Part shown: piece after piece, positions 1 through 11,124 of the stretch
Position numbering within the stretch: the stretch's first letter is position 1
How the letters are laid out: each line of letters starts with the position of its first letter
Source: Sphaerolaimus hirsutus
Taxonomy: Eukaryota > Nematoda > Chromadorea > Monhysterida > Sphaerolaimidae
Direction of reading: 5' to 3'
Length of the DNA stretch: 64,000 nucleotides
Assembly: GCA_964036195.1 (NCBI GenBank)
Contig: OZ038456.1
Location: 6,324,001 to 6,388,000, forward strand
The notes under the pieces: generated by a model
Databases searched by the model: none
Seen by the model: only the letters and a program-made list of their open reading frames with translations
What the model was told of the DNA's origin: nothing
Made by a program: the position numbers and the translations under genes

Positions 1-1690
1 ATGCCCTATCTCCGGCCGTGGGCAAGGCGGAAAGCTAATAATTGGGTGGTATATAGGTGCAACTCCCCTAGGGTTGGAAAAAAATCAATTTTCTTTAAAC
101 GCCTTGATTAAAAAAAAATCAATTTTTTGAGAGAAAAAAATCAGAATTTTTGAAATCATCCAAAATGGGGTATAGAGAAAAAATATGTGTATGTTAAGTG
201 TGAGACAATGTATTGTTATGTCTATTGTGGTCATATTATGACTGTGGAGTTATGGAATGGCATTATAAGCACTGATTTCTTATTATGTCAACTTATTACG
301 TATATTGCCTTTTGTTGAACATTCATGATTTCAAATGAAGTTCAGCATAGAAAAGTGCTTAAATGAGGTTATAAAAGAAGGCTAATACATTGCCAGTGAT
401 GTCACACACTGTAGTAGTATGTGGGAGCACATTGGCTGGATAATGTATACTACACTAGCATATCACAGATTATTACACGGTAGCATGAATAAATGAAATC
501 TTTTACTCTCAAAATGTCGCAAAATCCATGAAAACACTACCAGTAGTAATATGCATGAGAAATTGTGCGCTTGCGCGTAAAAACATTGTCAAATACCTAG
601 TACAAGTCTACCAAAAATTTTCCACCCTGTGATTTTTTATATAAAAAATCAAGTGCCAACCCTACCCCCCTCACTCTTCATGAATGGAAGGGGCCCTGGC
701 TACCCAGTACAGGGTGGGTTGCCATATATGTCAAAAGAAATTGTGGCATCTTTGCTTTCCCACCCAGGTCCGGCCCCTACTTGATTTCTTATAATATTTA
801 TGGTATGGGAAAGCGGCGCCAGGCGCTGATTGCGCCACAGGCAAAAGGCACCAATGCGTGGCACCCTTTGGCACCCTGAAATGGCCCTGGTGCCATTCCA
901 TCACCAATCTTGAGACCCCCCAATCTAAGCAGCAGACAAAATTTTTTTAGCACATTTTAAAATTCACTTTTAGCTTTTATTTTTTACACACTTGACACGC
1001 TGGTTTAAGAAGAGGAGGGTTAAAGGTTCAAAGTTGTTTAAAAAACATAACCTCTAAAATGCCTCTATTAGAAAATTTACTGAGGGTGAATTTAAAGTTG
1101 TAAATTTTGCCAATTTTGATCAGATCATTATGATGTCATAAGATTCACTCCATGTAAATTTTCTTATGGAGGCATTTTAGAGGTTATGTTTTTTACACAA
1201 CTTTGAACCTTTAACCCTCCTGTATTCTTGACCAGCGTGTCATGTGTGTAAAAAAATAAAAGTGAAAAGTGAATTTTCAAATTTGCAAAATTATATTTTT
1301 TTGTCTGCTGCTCAATGGGAGGCCACAAGATTAGCGATAGAATGGCGCTGGCACTATTTTCAGGGTGCACAAGGGTGTCACGCAATGGTGCCCTGTTCCT
1401 GTGGTGCAATTGGTGCCTGGCGCCCATTTTCCAAACCATAGTATAACAAATAAAGGGGGGGCCGGACCTGGGTGGGACAGCGAAAATGCTACTAATTTTT
1501 TTGACATATATGGTGACCCACCCTGTAGCAAGTCGCCATGGCCCCTTCCGTTCATGAAGAGTAGAGGGGGGTTACACCTATATACCACCCAATTATTAGC
1601 TTTCCACCCTGTCCACAGCTGGAGATGGGCATCCGATATGAAATACAAAATAGGGGGCCGAACTTGGGTGGGCAGGTGTTTACTTGGTAT
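1..1690. repeat. Large foldback (inverted repeat) element, cut by window start
   Basis: Two arms are inverted copies of each other: bases 1-68 plus 665-1081 on the left, and about 1154-1690 on the right, with about 70 bp between them. Matching blocks include the stretch around GCTAATAATTGGGTGGTATA near the outer ends and AACATAACCTCTAAAATGCC near the centre. The left arm is interrupted by a family A transposon (69-664) that the right arm lacks, so the right arm shows the empty site. The outer end runs off the window, so no target duplication can be checked. No coding sequence was recognised; open frames here are repeat translations. Confidence 0.75.
69..664. mobile_element. hAT-like MITE, family A, copy 1
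   Basis: Starts TAGGGTTGG and ends CCAACCCTA, an inverted terminal pair. The interior aligns base for base over hundreds of bases with copies at 2997-3606, 3953-4456 and, inverted, 6871-7508 (for example GTCTATTGTGGTCATATTAT). It sits inside the left arm of the 1-1690 foldback. The flanks are C-rich and the 8-bp duplication is unclear here, unlike other copies. There is no transposase, so it is non-autonomous. Confidence 0.75.
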
Positions 1691-2396
1691 TTGAGTCAGA
1701 GGATTGGCTTTTTCGGGTCGGGATTGGTTTTTGGTATTGGGATTGGTGTTTCGGGACCGGGTAGTTTGGATATTGTTCTGAAAAGACTTTTCTCTGATTT
1801 GCCACAAAAATCGCTTTTCTCTGATTTGCCACAAAAATTGCTTTTCTCTGATTTGCCGCAAAAATCGATTTTCCCACTAAAATGGTTAAAAAATAGTGGC
1901 AAAAATCGGACACTGGATGTTTCCGTTTGCATATTAGTGCAAAAAAAATATTTTAAACACATTTTTCTCATTTCAACCGATTTTTCCGGGATCTGTATTG
2001 GGGTCACAGGATCCGATTGGGATTTTAATATTTTCGGCACTTAAATCGGAATTTGTCTTTTTGATATTACGGGAACGGGACTGCCAAATCCTGACATTTT
2101 TCCGGTTTCGGTTTCGGTATTCCTTGAACCCTACTTGCAAATCCCGCTCCAATCCGCTTGTAGGCTCCCGCCTGGTGGCCGTGAACCGCGAGCCCCGCCA
2201 GTTTCCACTGCCATCGTTACCCGGTGCCTTTTCCCGCGTCTGCATCGGTCAGTGAGTGTTGTCTCTTTAATGGTTGTGGGTATAGTTCCGCCGCCAGTAG
2301 CGTAGTCATGGGGGGGGGGGGTGCCCCCCCCCTTCCAGGGTTTTAGATGGAAAATGTCCAGGGTTTTCGTTTCCCAGAACAGCAGGAGGGGATGAT
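1691..2396. other. Gene-free stretch with GGGATTGG-type simple repeats and a poly-G/C run
   Basis: Bases 1700-1780 and 1990-2130 are degenerate repeats of CGGGATTGG/TTTCGG type, also seen at 4610-4690 and 5230-5330. A run of G then C lies at 2310-2330. I see no gene. The open frames follow the repeat period and have no recognisable domain. Confidence 0.6.
1787..1867. repeat. Three 27-bp tandem repeats
   Basis: Three successive units (1787, 1814, 1841) of CTTTTCTCTGATTTGCC followed by a CAAAAAT tail differ at only a few bases. The unit is a multiple of three, so the overlapping open frames read as repeated peptides, but nothing else suggests coding. Confidence 0.9.
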
Positions 2397-2785
2397 TAGG
2401 GTTCGGACGATATGAATTTTCGATATCGATATTCGATATTTTTTTCTGAAATTTGATACGATACTGACCCTCGATATCGATATTCCAGATTAGAAAAATT
2501 ATATTTCGAATGAAATGCGATATTGATATTTCGATATTTTTGGATAATTCGATATTTTGCTTTTGTATAAATATTTAGGTAGGCATATTTCAAGTGGCAA
2601 ATTGTATTTTCATGTGGTTGCAAACATGGTTGATCATCTCTTTACTGAAATGTGAATGGTACAATACAAGTTATCTAAACAATGTTCACAACAGTCAAAA
2701 TGGAATAATAATGGAATAAAAATAAGATGATTGTATCAAATTGTATCAGGCAAACAATAATTGGTTCGATATCTCTCTCCGATCA
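2397..2785. mobile_element. hAT-like MITE, family B, right-truncated copy
   Basis: Begins TAGGGTTCGGACGATATGAA and then has CGATATCGATATTCGATATT repeats, followed by GGCATATTTCAAGTGGCAAA. This matches the complete family B element at 7900-8671. The right inverted terminus is missing. Confidence 0.7.
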
Positions 2786-2871
2786 AAAGTTATGGCATCA
2801 TTTATCTACGCGCAACACACTCACCCTCACCATTACACAGTACGCGGTAAGTTTCTTTTGGACAACATGAC

Positions 2872-3731
2872 TAGTGATGGAAAAAGTGCCAGGACTTTGG
2901 CGCCAATGCCAAAAGACCCATGACACTTTTCCAAACCCCTGTGCCAAGCACCGGAAGTGCCATGGTGCTTTTTGCATTGGCGCTAGTACCAAGCATCAAT
3001 TTTTTTTATTAAAATCAGATTTTTTTAAAATCGACCAAAATGGGGGTATAGATAAAAAATATGTGTATGTTAGATGTCAGTCAAGTTATTGTTATGTCTA
3101 TTGTGGTCATATTATGACTGTGGAGTCATGGATAGCATTATAAGCAGTAATTTCTTTCAAAAATATAGGTACATTTTTCTGTCAACTTATTGCGAATATC
3201 GCCTTTTGTCGGACGTTCATGACTTCAAGTGAAGTTCAGCATGGAATAGTGCTTTAAAATGTTGTAATAGAAGGCTAATACATTGACAGTGATGTTTCAC
3301 ACTGTAGAAGTATGTGGGAATCATATACTACACTAGCATAGCACGGCTTATAATTGCATGGTAACATGAATAAATGGAAGCTTTTACACTAAAAATGCCC
3401 CAAAACCCATGAACACACCACCAATGCTAATGTGTATGAGAAATTGCGCGCTTGTGCGCAAAAAAATGGCAAAATATCTAGTGCAAACTACCAGAAATTT
3501 TGGCTTTTGATTTTTTTAAATTAAAATCAGTTTACCCCCTTTGATTTAAACAAAAAAAAATCAGATTTTTTTTAAAATCAGTTTAAAAAATCAAGTGCCA
3601 ACCCTACCAAGCGCCATGGCGCATATCATGGGTCTGGCGCCAAGTGCCAATGGCGCCACAGCAAAGTAGCGCCAAGAGGGCCACGGCGTTTTTTCCTTTG
3701 GCGCTAGCGCCATGGCGCTTTTCCATCACTG
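2872..3731. mobile_element. hAT-like MITE, family C (GCGCC type), copy 1
   Basis: Starts TAGTGATGGAAAAAGTGCC and ends GGCGCTTTTCCATCACTG. Flanks AACATGAC (2864-2871) and AAAATGAC (3732-3739) match at 7 of 8 bases, a hAT-type target duplication. Subterminal regions are clusters of GGCGCC and GCGCCATGGCGC palindromes. A family A copy is nested inside (2997-3606). No transposase. Confidence 0.8.
2997..3606. mobile_element. hAT-like MITE, family A, copy 2 (5'-truncated, nested)
   Basis: Aligns with 69-664 throughout and ends CCAACCCTA. The TAGGGTTGG start is lost. Flanks CCAAGCAT and CCAAGCGC agree at 6 of 8 bases and look like an eroded target duplication within the family C element. Confidence 0.7.
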
Positions 3732-3952
3732 AAAATGACCTATAAATGGCACTCATATATTTAGTAATTTTCCTCTATTTCAGAATACACTGTTCCCATA
3801 ATTACCAATTTCAACATAAAGTTTACACAAACTGTGCCACTGTGCCATAGGTGTTGGAATGGGTGTCACAGACCGCTGTATATTTATGTATTTTACATAC
3901 ATAATTATACATGTTTGAAAGCGGGTATGGACACATTTAGGACTGCCGCAAC

Positions 3953-4456
3953 TAGGGTTGGAAAAAAAACGTTTTTTTTAACTCCATGTTTTTTAAAACG
4001 TTTTTTAATAAAAACGTTTTTTTTTAAAGCTCCCAGATATGTCCTAGTGTCAACATATATATGTATATCAGACAGTGGCAATACTCTGTGATGTTATATT
4101 TATATGACCATAAAATGGCTGTGGAGCCATTGGGAATGCATTATAAGTGGTGATTTGTATCAAAAATATTCACATTACCTCAATATTATATACTACAGCA
4201 ACATATGACAGCTTATTAACCCATGGTAGCACAAAGAAATGGATGCTTTGATACTAAAAATGCCACAAAACCAATGAAAACAACCCCCAATGTCAATTTG
4301 TGTGTGAAAATGCGCGCAAAAATTTGCAAAATACCTGCTGCTTAGTACAAAAAAATTCAGCCGATGTTTTTTTAAATAAAAAACATTTCGGACATCATGT
4401 CTTTAAAAAAACAACGTTTTTTTATATAAAAACGTTAAAAAAAATTTCCAACACTA
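3953..4456. mobile_element. hAT-like MITE, family A, copy 3
   Basis: TAGGGTTGGAAAAAAAACG at the left end pairs with TTTCCAACACTA at the right end. Flanking octamers GCCGCAAC (3945-3952) and GTCGCAAC (4457-4464) differ at one base, a target duplication. The interior lacks any open frame of note. Confidence 0.85.
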
Positions 4457-4464
4457 GTCGCAAC

Positions 4465-4694
4465 CGGTGAGATAATAAAAAGCTGTCGCGTGAAGCAAAA
4501 AATGAATTTTAGTAAAGTTTTAGGGTGGGGTCGCCCCCCCCCCGCGTTCTCCCCCGGCTCTATAAATTTACAACCCCCCCCCCCCCCGCTCAAAAATCCT
4601 GGCTTTAGTTTTCGGGATCGGGATCGATGTGTCGGGATCGGCATCCGGCACCGGGATTGTCATTTTTTGGGATCGAAATTGGGATGGGGCAGGC
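4465..4694. other. Poly-C tracts and GGGATCGG simple repeats, no gene
   Basis: C runs lie at 4536-4545 and 4573-4588. Bases 4610-4690 are degenerate GGGATCGG repeats of the type at 1700-1780. No coding signal. Confidence 0.6.
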
Positions 4695-5066
4695 CTGATA
4701 CGCACACGCGCCTGATACGCACATATGCCTGTTTTTTTCACTTGACACTTTTTCAAGTGATTTTCAGATATGAGTAAAGTGAAAAAAAGTTGCGCAATGA
4801 CATTAGTGAACTTTTTTCACTTCACTCATATCTGAAAATCACTTGAAAATGTGTCAAGTGAAAAAAACAGTGAAAAATAGCCATTTTTCACTGTTTTTTT
4901 TTACTTGACAGATTTTCAATGATTTTCAGATATTAGTGAAGTGAAAAAAGTTCACTAATGTCATTGCGCAACTTTTTTTCACTTTAATCATATCTGAAAA
5001 TCACTTGAAAAAGTGTCAAGTGAAAAAAACAGGCATATGTGCGTATCAGGCGCGTGTGCGTATCAG
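4695..5066. repeat. Near-perfect long hairpin (foldback element)
   Basis: The whole 372 bp is one inverted repeat centred near 4883. The outer ends CTGATACGCACACGCGCCTG and its complement are exact, and the arms carry repeated CACTTGACA and TTTTCAGATATGAGT blocks. A single strand would fold end to end. No clear target duplication was found. Confidence 0.9.
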
Positions 5067-6286
5067 TGCACGCCCATTGGGATGTTTGAAAAACTTCTCA
5101 TATTGAAGATTTTTTGCTAATTTAGCACAAAAATGGGTGTAAAAACACATAAATGCCAGAAAAAAGGGCATCGGAAGTTTCTGTTCACATTTCTTTGTCG
5201 ACTTTTTTGATAACGTTTTTGAACTAATACTTCCGGGATCCGGATTGAGGGTCAAAAATTTCGGGATCGTGATTGGGGTTCGTTTTTTTCATATTTCGGG
5301 GTCGGGATTGAGGTTTCGGGATTGGTATCCCATTTGAACCTTAGCCAGAACTCGGTGCGCAATTGAACTCGCTGCACATGTAGACCCGGTGCACATGTTG
5401 ACCCGTTGATCGGGGTGCCAGGGACATATCTAGGATCGATTACGCCGCATTTTGTAGAGCATTGACGGTATGAAGGAGCGATTTACTTTTAAAATATGAG
5501 TGTGATGAAAAAATGCGGAAAATTAAATTTAGCCTACATGTCCACCGGGTTTACATGCGCACCGGCAGAGACCCCTTATACCACCTACATAACCTTTTCC
5601 TGAAGTATATGAATATATTGCATACAAATATTGAGAAGGTGTCATAACTTTGCAGTCCGCCGGTGTCGTGTCTTGACATCGGCCCGGGAATCCTGTTCCG
5701 GTTTTCGGAACTGCTGTCTGGAGCGACGCTTCCTTTGTCTGCCGTCCGTGACACTAGATTTGTTTTGTCGCTCCGCTGCAATTGGTTGGTTGGGTTGATG
5801 TCTGTTATGTATATGTCCCCCGCTTGAATGATCCCCCTTGAATAACTGTAGGCTCGTTGCCCCCTCCTGGCTGGGTGAGGAAAAATCCCCCCCCCCTTCG
5901 AATAAACTACCCCAAAACTACACCTGGTTATTGTGCTTCTGCTTGTGCTGTATTTATAATTATGTACATTTACATAATATCCTGCGGTTTATGGCGCTAG
6001 CTGCTGCGCCAACTGATGGCGCCAGCGCCATAAATAAACGCCCACCCCGCCGCTCAAAAACCCTAGCTAAGTCCCTGATTCTGACAAAAAACTCCTCCCT
6101 CTAACAACTTCCCCTTGAACGCACCCCCCCCCCAAAAAAAAAAGCCTCAGACGAAATAAAAATCTATGCTGGGTTCTTATTTCTCAGCATTGCCAGTGCT
6201 GTGCCCTCTCGCAGTTGGCGGCGGGGCATCAAACGCGTGCTGCGTCTTGGCACGCGTCCAGACTACTACCCGTTTGGCTGGGGACC

Positions 6287-6346
6287 GGTGCGTGTTTTGG
6301 CACTGGTCCATGGCTGAGGTCTGGTGCGTGTTTTGGCACTGGTCCA
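6287..6346. repeat. 24-bp direct repeat
   Basis: GGTGCGTGTTTTGGCACTGG plus TCCA occurs identically at 6287-6310 and 6323-6346, separated by 12 bp. Confidence 0.9.
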
Positions 6347-6445
6347 ATTGTAATCGTCGGTCCGGTTGAGTATTTAGTATTTGCGTAATAACTGCGATGC
6401 TCGCACCCTGTCAAGTGATAAATGTACTTGTATTTATGTAATGAT

Positions 6446-6514
6446 GGCAAAACGTCTGCAAATAGTGGTTAAATTTTTAGGCAAAACGTCTGCAAATAGT
6501 GGTTTAATTTTTAG
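6446..6514. repeat. Two tandem 34-bp units
   Basis: GGCAAAACGTCTGCAAATAG followed by TGGTTTAATTTTTAG-like sequence occurs twice head to tail with one or two differences. Confidence 0.9.
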
Positions 6515-6870
6515 CGTTTTTTCTGAAACAACAAATTTGAACTTTTTTTGAATACCTATTTATTATCCGTTGTCACTTGATTGGAAGTATTTCCGCTCGA
6601 TAGTGGCAACGAGGGTGCCATAAAATTTTATACCGTTGTGATATTCACGTTTTTTTCTTGAGTTTCGATCTTTCCGCAAGTTTCATTTGATCTGGCAAAG
6701 ACCCAAAAATGCAGGTATTGAAAACGGAAAGGTAGAAAAACTTAAGCTGCCGGAAAATAAGGTAAAATTTTTACAGCTGTTGAAAAGTGAAAGTATAAAA
6801 ATTTGTCCTGGGTAACACGGAAACGGATACTAGGGTTGGGAATTTCAAAATTTTCGCTTCTGGTTCTCGG

Positions 6871-7508
6871 TAGGGTTGGCCGATGTTTTTTTAAACGTTT
6901 TTTTTTTAAACATGACGTCCGAAATGATGTTTTTTTAAAAAAAAACATCAGCCGAAATTTTTAGTACTAAGCACTGGGTATTTTGCAAAATTTTTGCGCG
7001 CAAGCGCGCAATTTCATGCACAAATTGACGTGAGTGGTTGTTTTCATTGGTTTTGTGGCATTTTTAGTATCTAAGCATCCATTTCTATGTGCTACCATGG
7101 GTTTAGAAGCCATCATATGTCGCTGTAGTATATAATATTGAGGTAATGTGCTTCCATGTACCCTCACAGTGTGTAAATTCACTCCCAAAATAACAACCTC
7201 CTTTTATAACCTTATTTGATCACTATTCCACATGCCAAACTTCACCTGAAGTCACGAACATTCGACTATAAGGCGATATACAAACATGTCGACAAAAAAT
7301 GGATATTTTTGACACAAATGACCACTTATAATCCTATCCCATGGCTCCACAGCCATTATATGGTCATATATAACATCACAGAGTATTGCCACTGTCTGAT
7401 ATACATATATATATTGACACAAGGTCATATCTGGGAGCTTTAAGAAAAAAAACGTTTGAGATTTTTAAAAAAAACATCGAGTTAAAAAAACGTTTTTTTT
7501 CAAACCTA
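6871..7508. mobile_element. hAT-like MITE, family A, copy 4 (inverted)
   Basis: Reverse orientation relative to copies 1-3. Starts TAGGGTTGG and ends CAAACCTA, with perfect flanking octamers GTTCTCGG at 6863-6870 and 7509-7516. The interior is the complement of 3953-4456. Non-autonomous. Confidence 0.92.
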
Positions 7509-7899
7509 GTTCTCGGTTCCAAAACATTACGGTTCGGATATCGGTTCTCGGTTCCTAAAAAATTTCGGTCCGGTTCTCTGTCCGGTTCTTAATTTCTGTT
7601 CTGGTAGGGGGGGGTTACCCCCCCCCCCCCGATCGCTCCAGCTATCTATCTATCCCGGAGGCCGCTCAGCTATTTATATATCCCGAGGTGAAATTTTTGG
7701 CTACTATGCCCTGAACCCCCCCCCCCCAAAAATCGCCAGCTATCTATCTTTTCTGCACCGATTATTGAGAAATTTTCACTCAAAATCGCTACTTTTCACA
7801 CCTATTAATATTTTCACCATCAAAATCATCGATGTGTATGTCTCTTCGCACATTTTCAGCGTTTTTTGGCTATTTATGTGCTTATGTACCTATTTGTAC

Positions 7900-8671
7900 T
7901 AGGGTTCAAACGATATGACTTTTCGATATCGATATTCGATATTCGATATTTTTTTCTGAAACTCGATATTCGATATCGATACGATATGGAACCTCGATAT
8001 CGATATTCGATATTCGATATTGAAAAATGGTCGATATTCGATATTCGATATTTCGATATTTTCGATATTCGATATTGCGATATGCTTTTGGTATAGCAAG
8101 GCATATTTCAAGTGGCATATTGTATTTTCATGTGGTTGCACACATGTTTAATCATCTCTTTACTGAAATTTGAATGGTACAAGTGACTTTAACAAGCTTT
8201 ACATCACTCAATGGTAGAAAATAGAAGAAAAACATGATGAATCAAAGTGTATCAGACAAATAACCATTGGTAGATATTACAGTTCATCCTTATAACCTAA
8301 TTGCTTAAGGGCATGTTGCAAAAAAAAGTATATCAGCGTTTTCTGGCTTCAAATTTAGCACTCCAAAAAAATGACATTATAAATACTGTACTTTTACTCA
8401 TCAAATACAATACTATAAGCACATCAGATCAACCATAAACATCTCAAAATGAAAATGAAAAGTACATTTGGGGACATAATACAGGTTCGATATATTGAAA
8501 AAATGGTCGATATTCGATATCGATATTCGATATTTTTTCAAAATTTTCGATATCGATATTTGATATTCGATATTTTTTCAAAATTTTCGATATCGATATT
8601 CGATATTCGATATTAAAAAATGGTTGATATCCGATATTCGATATTCGATACGATATATCGTTTGAACCCTA
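7900..8671. mobile_element. hAT-like MITE, family B, complete copy
   Basis: TIRs are TAGGGTTCAAACGATAT at 7900 and ATATCGTTTGAACCCTA ending at 8671. The 8-bp target duplication ATTTGTAC is perfect at 7892-7899 and 8672-8679. Subterminal zones are dense arrays of CGATATTCGATAT. It is inserted in family E copy 1. Open frames here only translate the CGATAT array. Confidence 0.95.
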
Positions 8672-9040
8672 ATTTGTACTACCTAGCTGTTTCACCTATT
8701 TTTTGCGATTTTTTCCCCGTTTTTAGCTTCTAAACCTCAAAATAGCCTATATATTGAACCCCCCCCCCAACTAGGGTGTCAAAAAATTTTTTTACGGAAA
8801 ACGGAAAATGGAAAGGTAAATTTTTTTCACTTTACGGAAAACGGAAAGGTAAAAAAAAAATTTCTGCCGGAAAATGGAAAACGGAAAGGTAAAAAAATTT
8901 CACTCAGCGGAAAACGGAAAACGGAAAGGTAAAAAAAAATTGTCGGTTGGAAAACGGAAAACGGAAAAATGAAATGCCGGAAAACGGAAAACGGAAAGCA
9001 AAATTTTCACGGAAACGGAAAAAAATAAAGTGAAATTAGC

Positions 9041-9229
9041 ATGGTAATAGACAAATTTGCAGAAGGAAAACCTGCATGCAGGTTTGCCTGTTTTGCTTTG
9101 ATTGTGGTAGCTGTACATTCTGCAACTATGGATCATGCCTGTAACTTCACTTGTAGTTCAAGCTTAACTGAACCAACAGAAAATCATCAAAAAGTAGCCA
9201 TAGTGGCCATAGGAAAGGAAACACTATGA
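9041..9229 (+). other. Short open frame, 62 codons, conserved in both family F copies
   Basis: Begins with ATG and encodes a hydrophobic, signal-peptide-like stretch (FALIVVAVHSA) followed by NFTCSSSLTEP. Family F copy 2 has the corresponding frame at 14674-14862, also 62 codons, with most residues the same. The similarity could simply reflect recent common origin. It may be a remnant of the captured retroelement. No homologue is recognised in the intact BEL element of this window. Confidence 0.4.
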
Positions 9230-9241
9230 CAATTTCACAGT

Positions 9242-10480
9242 CTAGAAGCAGTGGGAATCACTGATGACCCCTGTGCAATTGATGACAACATTGCAGAGGA
9301 GATGATAATAAATAGCATAAAATTCAATGACAACAACAAACGATACTATATTGACTGGCCGTATAAAGAGAGTATCAGTGACCTGCCCACGGGAAAAGCA
9401 GAAGCCTTGGTGCAGTTTAAATCACTGATAAGAAGATTCAACAAAGATCCAAACTTATTCAAACAATACCGGAAAGTTTTGGATGACCAACTAGAAAAGG
9501 GAATAATTGAGATCTGTGATGACAAAACAGACAACAAGGGGATTCATTACCTGCCACACCAGCCAGTAATCACGCCGGGCAAATCGACATCATGCAGAAT
9601 CGTCTACAATGGGTCGGCAGGTAAGCCCAGTTTCAACGAGTGCTTTTTGAGAGGGCCAATTACAACACCATTAGCACTGGGCCTACTCCTGAGGTTCAGG
9701 GCAGGCAATCTAGCATTAATTGCCAATATTGAAAAAACATTTTTGCAAATAGGATTGCATGACCAAGCTAGAGACTACACACAATTTTTCTGGCTGAAAG
9801 TTGCCTCAAAACCAGTAACTGAAAATAACTTAATAGTACTTTGTTTTAAACGCGTACTGTTTGGACTTGTCTGCAGCCCAGCAATTTTGGGAGCAGTAAT
9901 AAAATACCATTTAAATGTGACAATAAACAACATGAATGAATATGAAGAAAATGAAGATGAACGAAACCAGTTGGCGATGATAATAAACAACATTTATGTC
10001 AATAACTTCATCATGAGTGTCACGAATGAAGTTGAAGCTTTAGAACTATATTACAAAGTCAAAGCTTTATTTAACCAATGTTCTATGAACATGAGGTAAT
10101 GGCTGTCAAACTCCAGATCAGTCATGAATGAAATAGCAGAAAACGACAGGAGTCCAAAGGTGAATAAAATTGTCGCAGTAATGGGCATGAAATAAAATCA
10201 CCAAATGGACATGCTGGCAATATCAACACCAAAATTGCAAATTGACAGCATCACAACACCAACCAAATGAAACTTGAATAAATTATTGGTGTCAGCATAT
10301 GACCCAATTGGGTTCACAGCACCTGTTTCACTGACCCTGAAATCCCAGTTGTCAATGCTGCTCCAAGAGACAAAAACAACACAATGGGATGAGCCAATTG
10401 AAGATAAATACAGATTGGAAAAACAATGGAAAAATGCCAGAAAACTGAAAATTGAGCCAGAAAATGGAAAAATGGCCTGG
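9242..10480 (+). pseudogene. Dead BEL/Pao reverse transcriptase fragment inside a DNA transposon
   Basis: The frame starting LEAVGITDDP aligns along its length with residues of the intact BEL polyprotein (about 820-1220), sharing HYLPHQPVITPG, SPAILGAVIKYHLN and SAYDPIGFTAPVSL-type blocks. It is a fragment: gag, protease, RNase H and integrase are absent. Catalytic residues are lost. The first RT aspartate reads NIEKTF instead of DIEKAF, and the YVDN block reads YVNN. Three in-frame stops (10100-10102, about 10193 and 10268) interrupt one otherwise unshifted frame running to about 10480, where it passes into the terminal GGAAAACGG repeats of family F. It cannot encode an active enzyme. The source was a BEL/Pao element different from the intact one here. 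Confidence 0.9.
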
Positions 10481-11124
10481 TAAAACGGAAACGGAAAGGT
10501 AAATATTTTTCAGCTGGAAAACCGAAAAATGGGCCGGAAAAACGGAAACGGAAAGGTAAAAAAATTTCAGCTGCCGGAAAACGGAAAACGGAAAGGTAAA
10601 AATTTTTCGGCTGCCGGAAAACGGAAAACGGAAAGGTAAAAATTTTTCAGCTGCCGGAAAACGGAAAACGGAAAGGTAAAAAATTTTTCTGCAGAAAGGC
10701 GGAAACGGAAAACGGAAACGGAAATTTGACACCCTACCCCCAACCCCCCCCCCCAACCCCCCCCCCCAAATTTTTTTCAGCTATCTATCCCTCCGGAGGA
10801 GTGATTTACTATCTATCTGAACCCCCGCGGGGGTCCAAATCTACAAGACCCCTGCCGGTTCGGTTCCAAAATGTCCAAAATTTTGGTTCCGAGTCATAAA
10901 ATGTTCAGGTGTCAGGTAATAATTGGCTGAAAAATGAAAAACAATGATGTAATGTAGCAAACACCTGGTGCTAAGTCGTCAGCAAACCAAGCAGCTCTGA
11001 CAATCTTCTTGTTTCTTAGGGATGGTATAGGGAGTCGATAGGAAATAGATATTTTTGACAGAAACTAGCCCTTGTAATGTGGTCCCATGTGCCCTGGCTT
11101 CAATTGCATGGGAATAAATGGCGA

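Larger units (their letters stand above)
5067..6830. other. Gene-free, mixed low-complexity DNA
   Basis: I see no gene. It contains GGGATTGAGG-like repeats (5220-5340), C runs (5890, 6125), a small GGCGCC palindrome cluster (5990-6030), two short direct repeats listed separately, and at about 6715-6830 a degraded stretch resembling the GGAAAACGGAAAGGTAAA ends of family F. Confidence 0.5.
8772..10736. mobile_element. hAT-like element, family F, copy 1, carrying captured BEL/Pao pol
   Basis: TIRs are TAGGGTGTCAAAAAA at 8772 and TTTGACACCCTA ending at 10736, bounded by a perfect 8-bp target duplication CCCCCAAC (8764-8771 and 10737-10744). Both ends carry tandem ACGGAAAACGGAAAGGTAAA units in the same strand sense. 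The interior, 9041-10480, is a reverse-transcriptase fragment of a BEL/Pao element. A shorter copy lies at 14441-15269 with the same junctions and its own duplication, so the composite moved as a DNA transposon. No transposase is encoded. Confidence 0.92.
7590..10854. mobile_element. hAT-like MITE, family E, copy 1, split by two nested elements
   Basis: When the nested B1 (7900-8671) and F1 (8772-10736) are removed, the remaining pieces run collinearly with the reverse complement of the complete family E copy at 24113-24558: CCAGCTATCTATC, GCCGCTCAGCTATTTA, TTTTCACCATCAAAATCATC, CTTCTAAACCTCAAAATAGC, then GCTATCTATCCCTCCGGAGG. It ends AAGACCCCTG. The left terminus is degenerate. Flanks CCGGTTCT (7582-7589) and CCGGTTCG (10855-10862) may be the duplication. 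Confidence 0.8.

Noticed and set aside
2310-2330. Poly-G/poly-C runs as regulatory or origin signals
   Set aside because: They recur at many element edges and behave as simple repeats or assembly-prone homopolymers.
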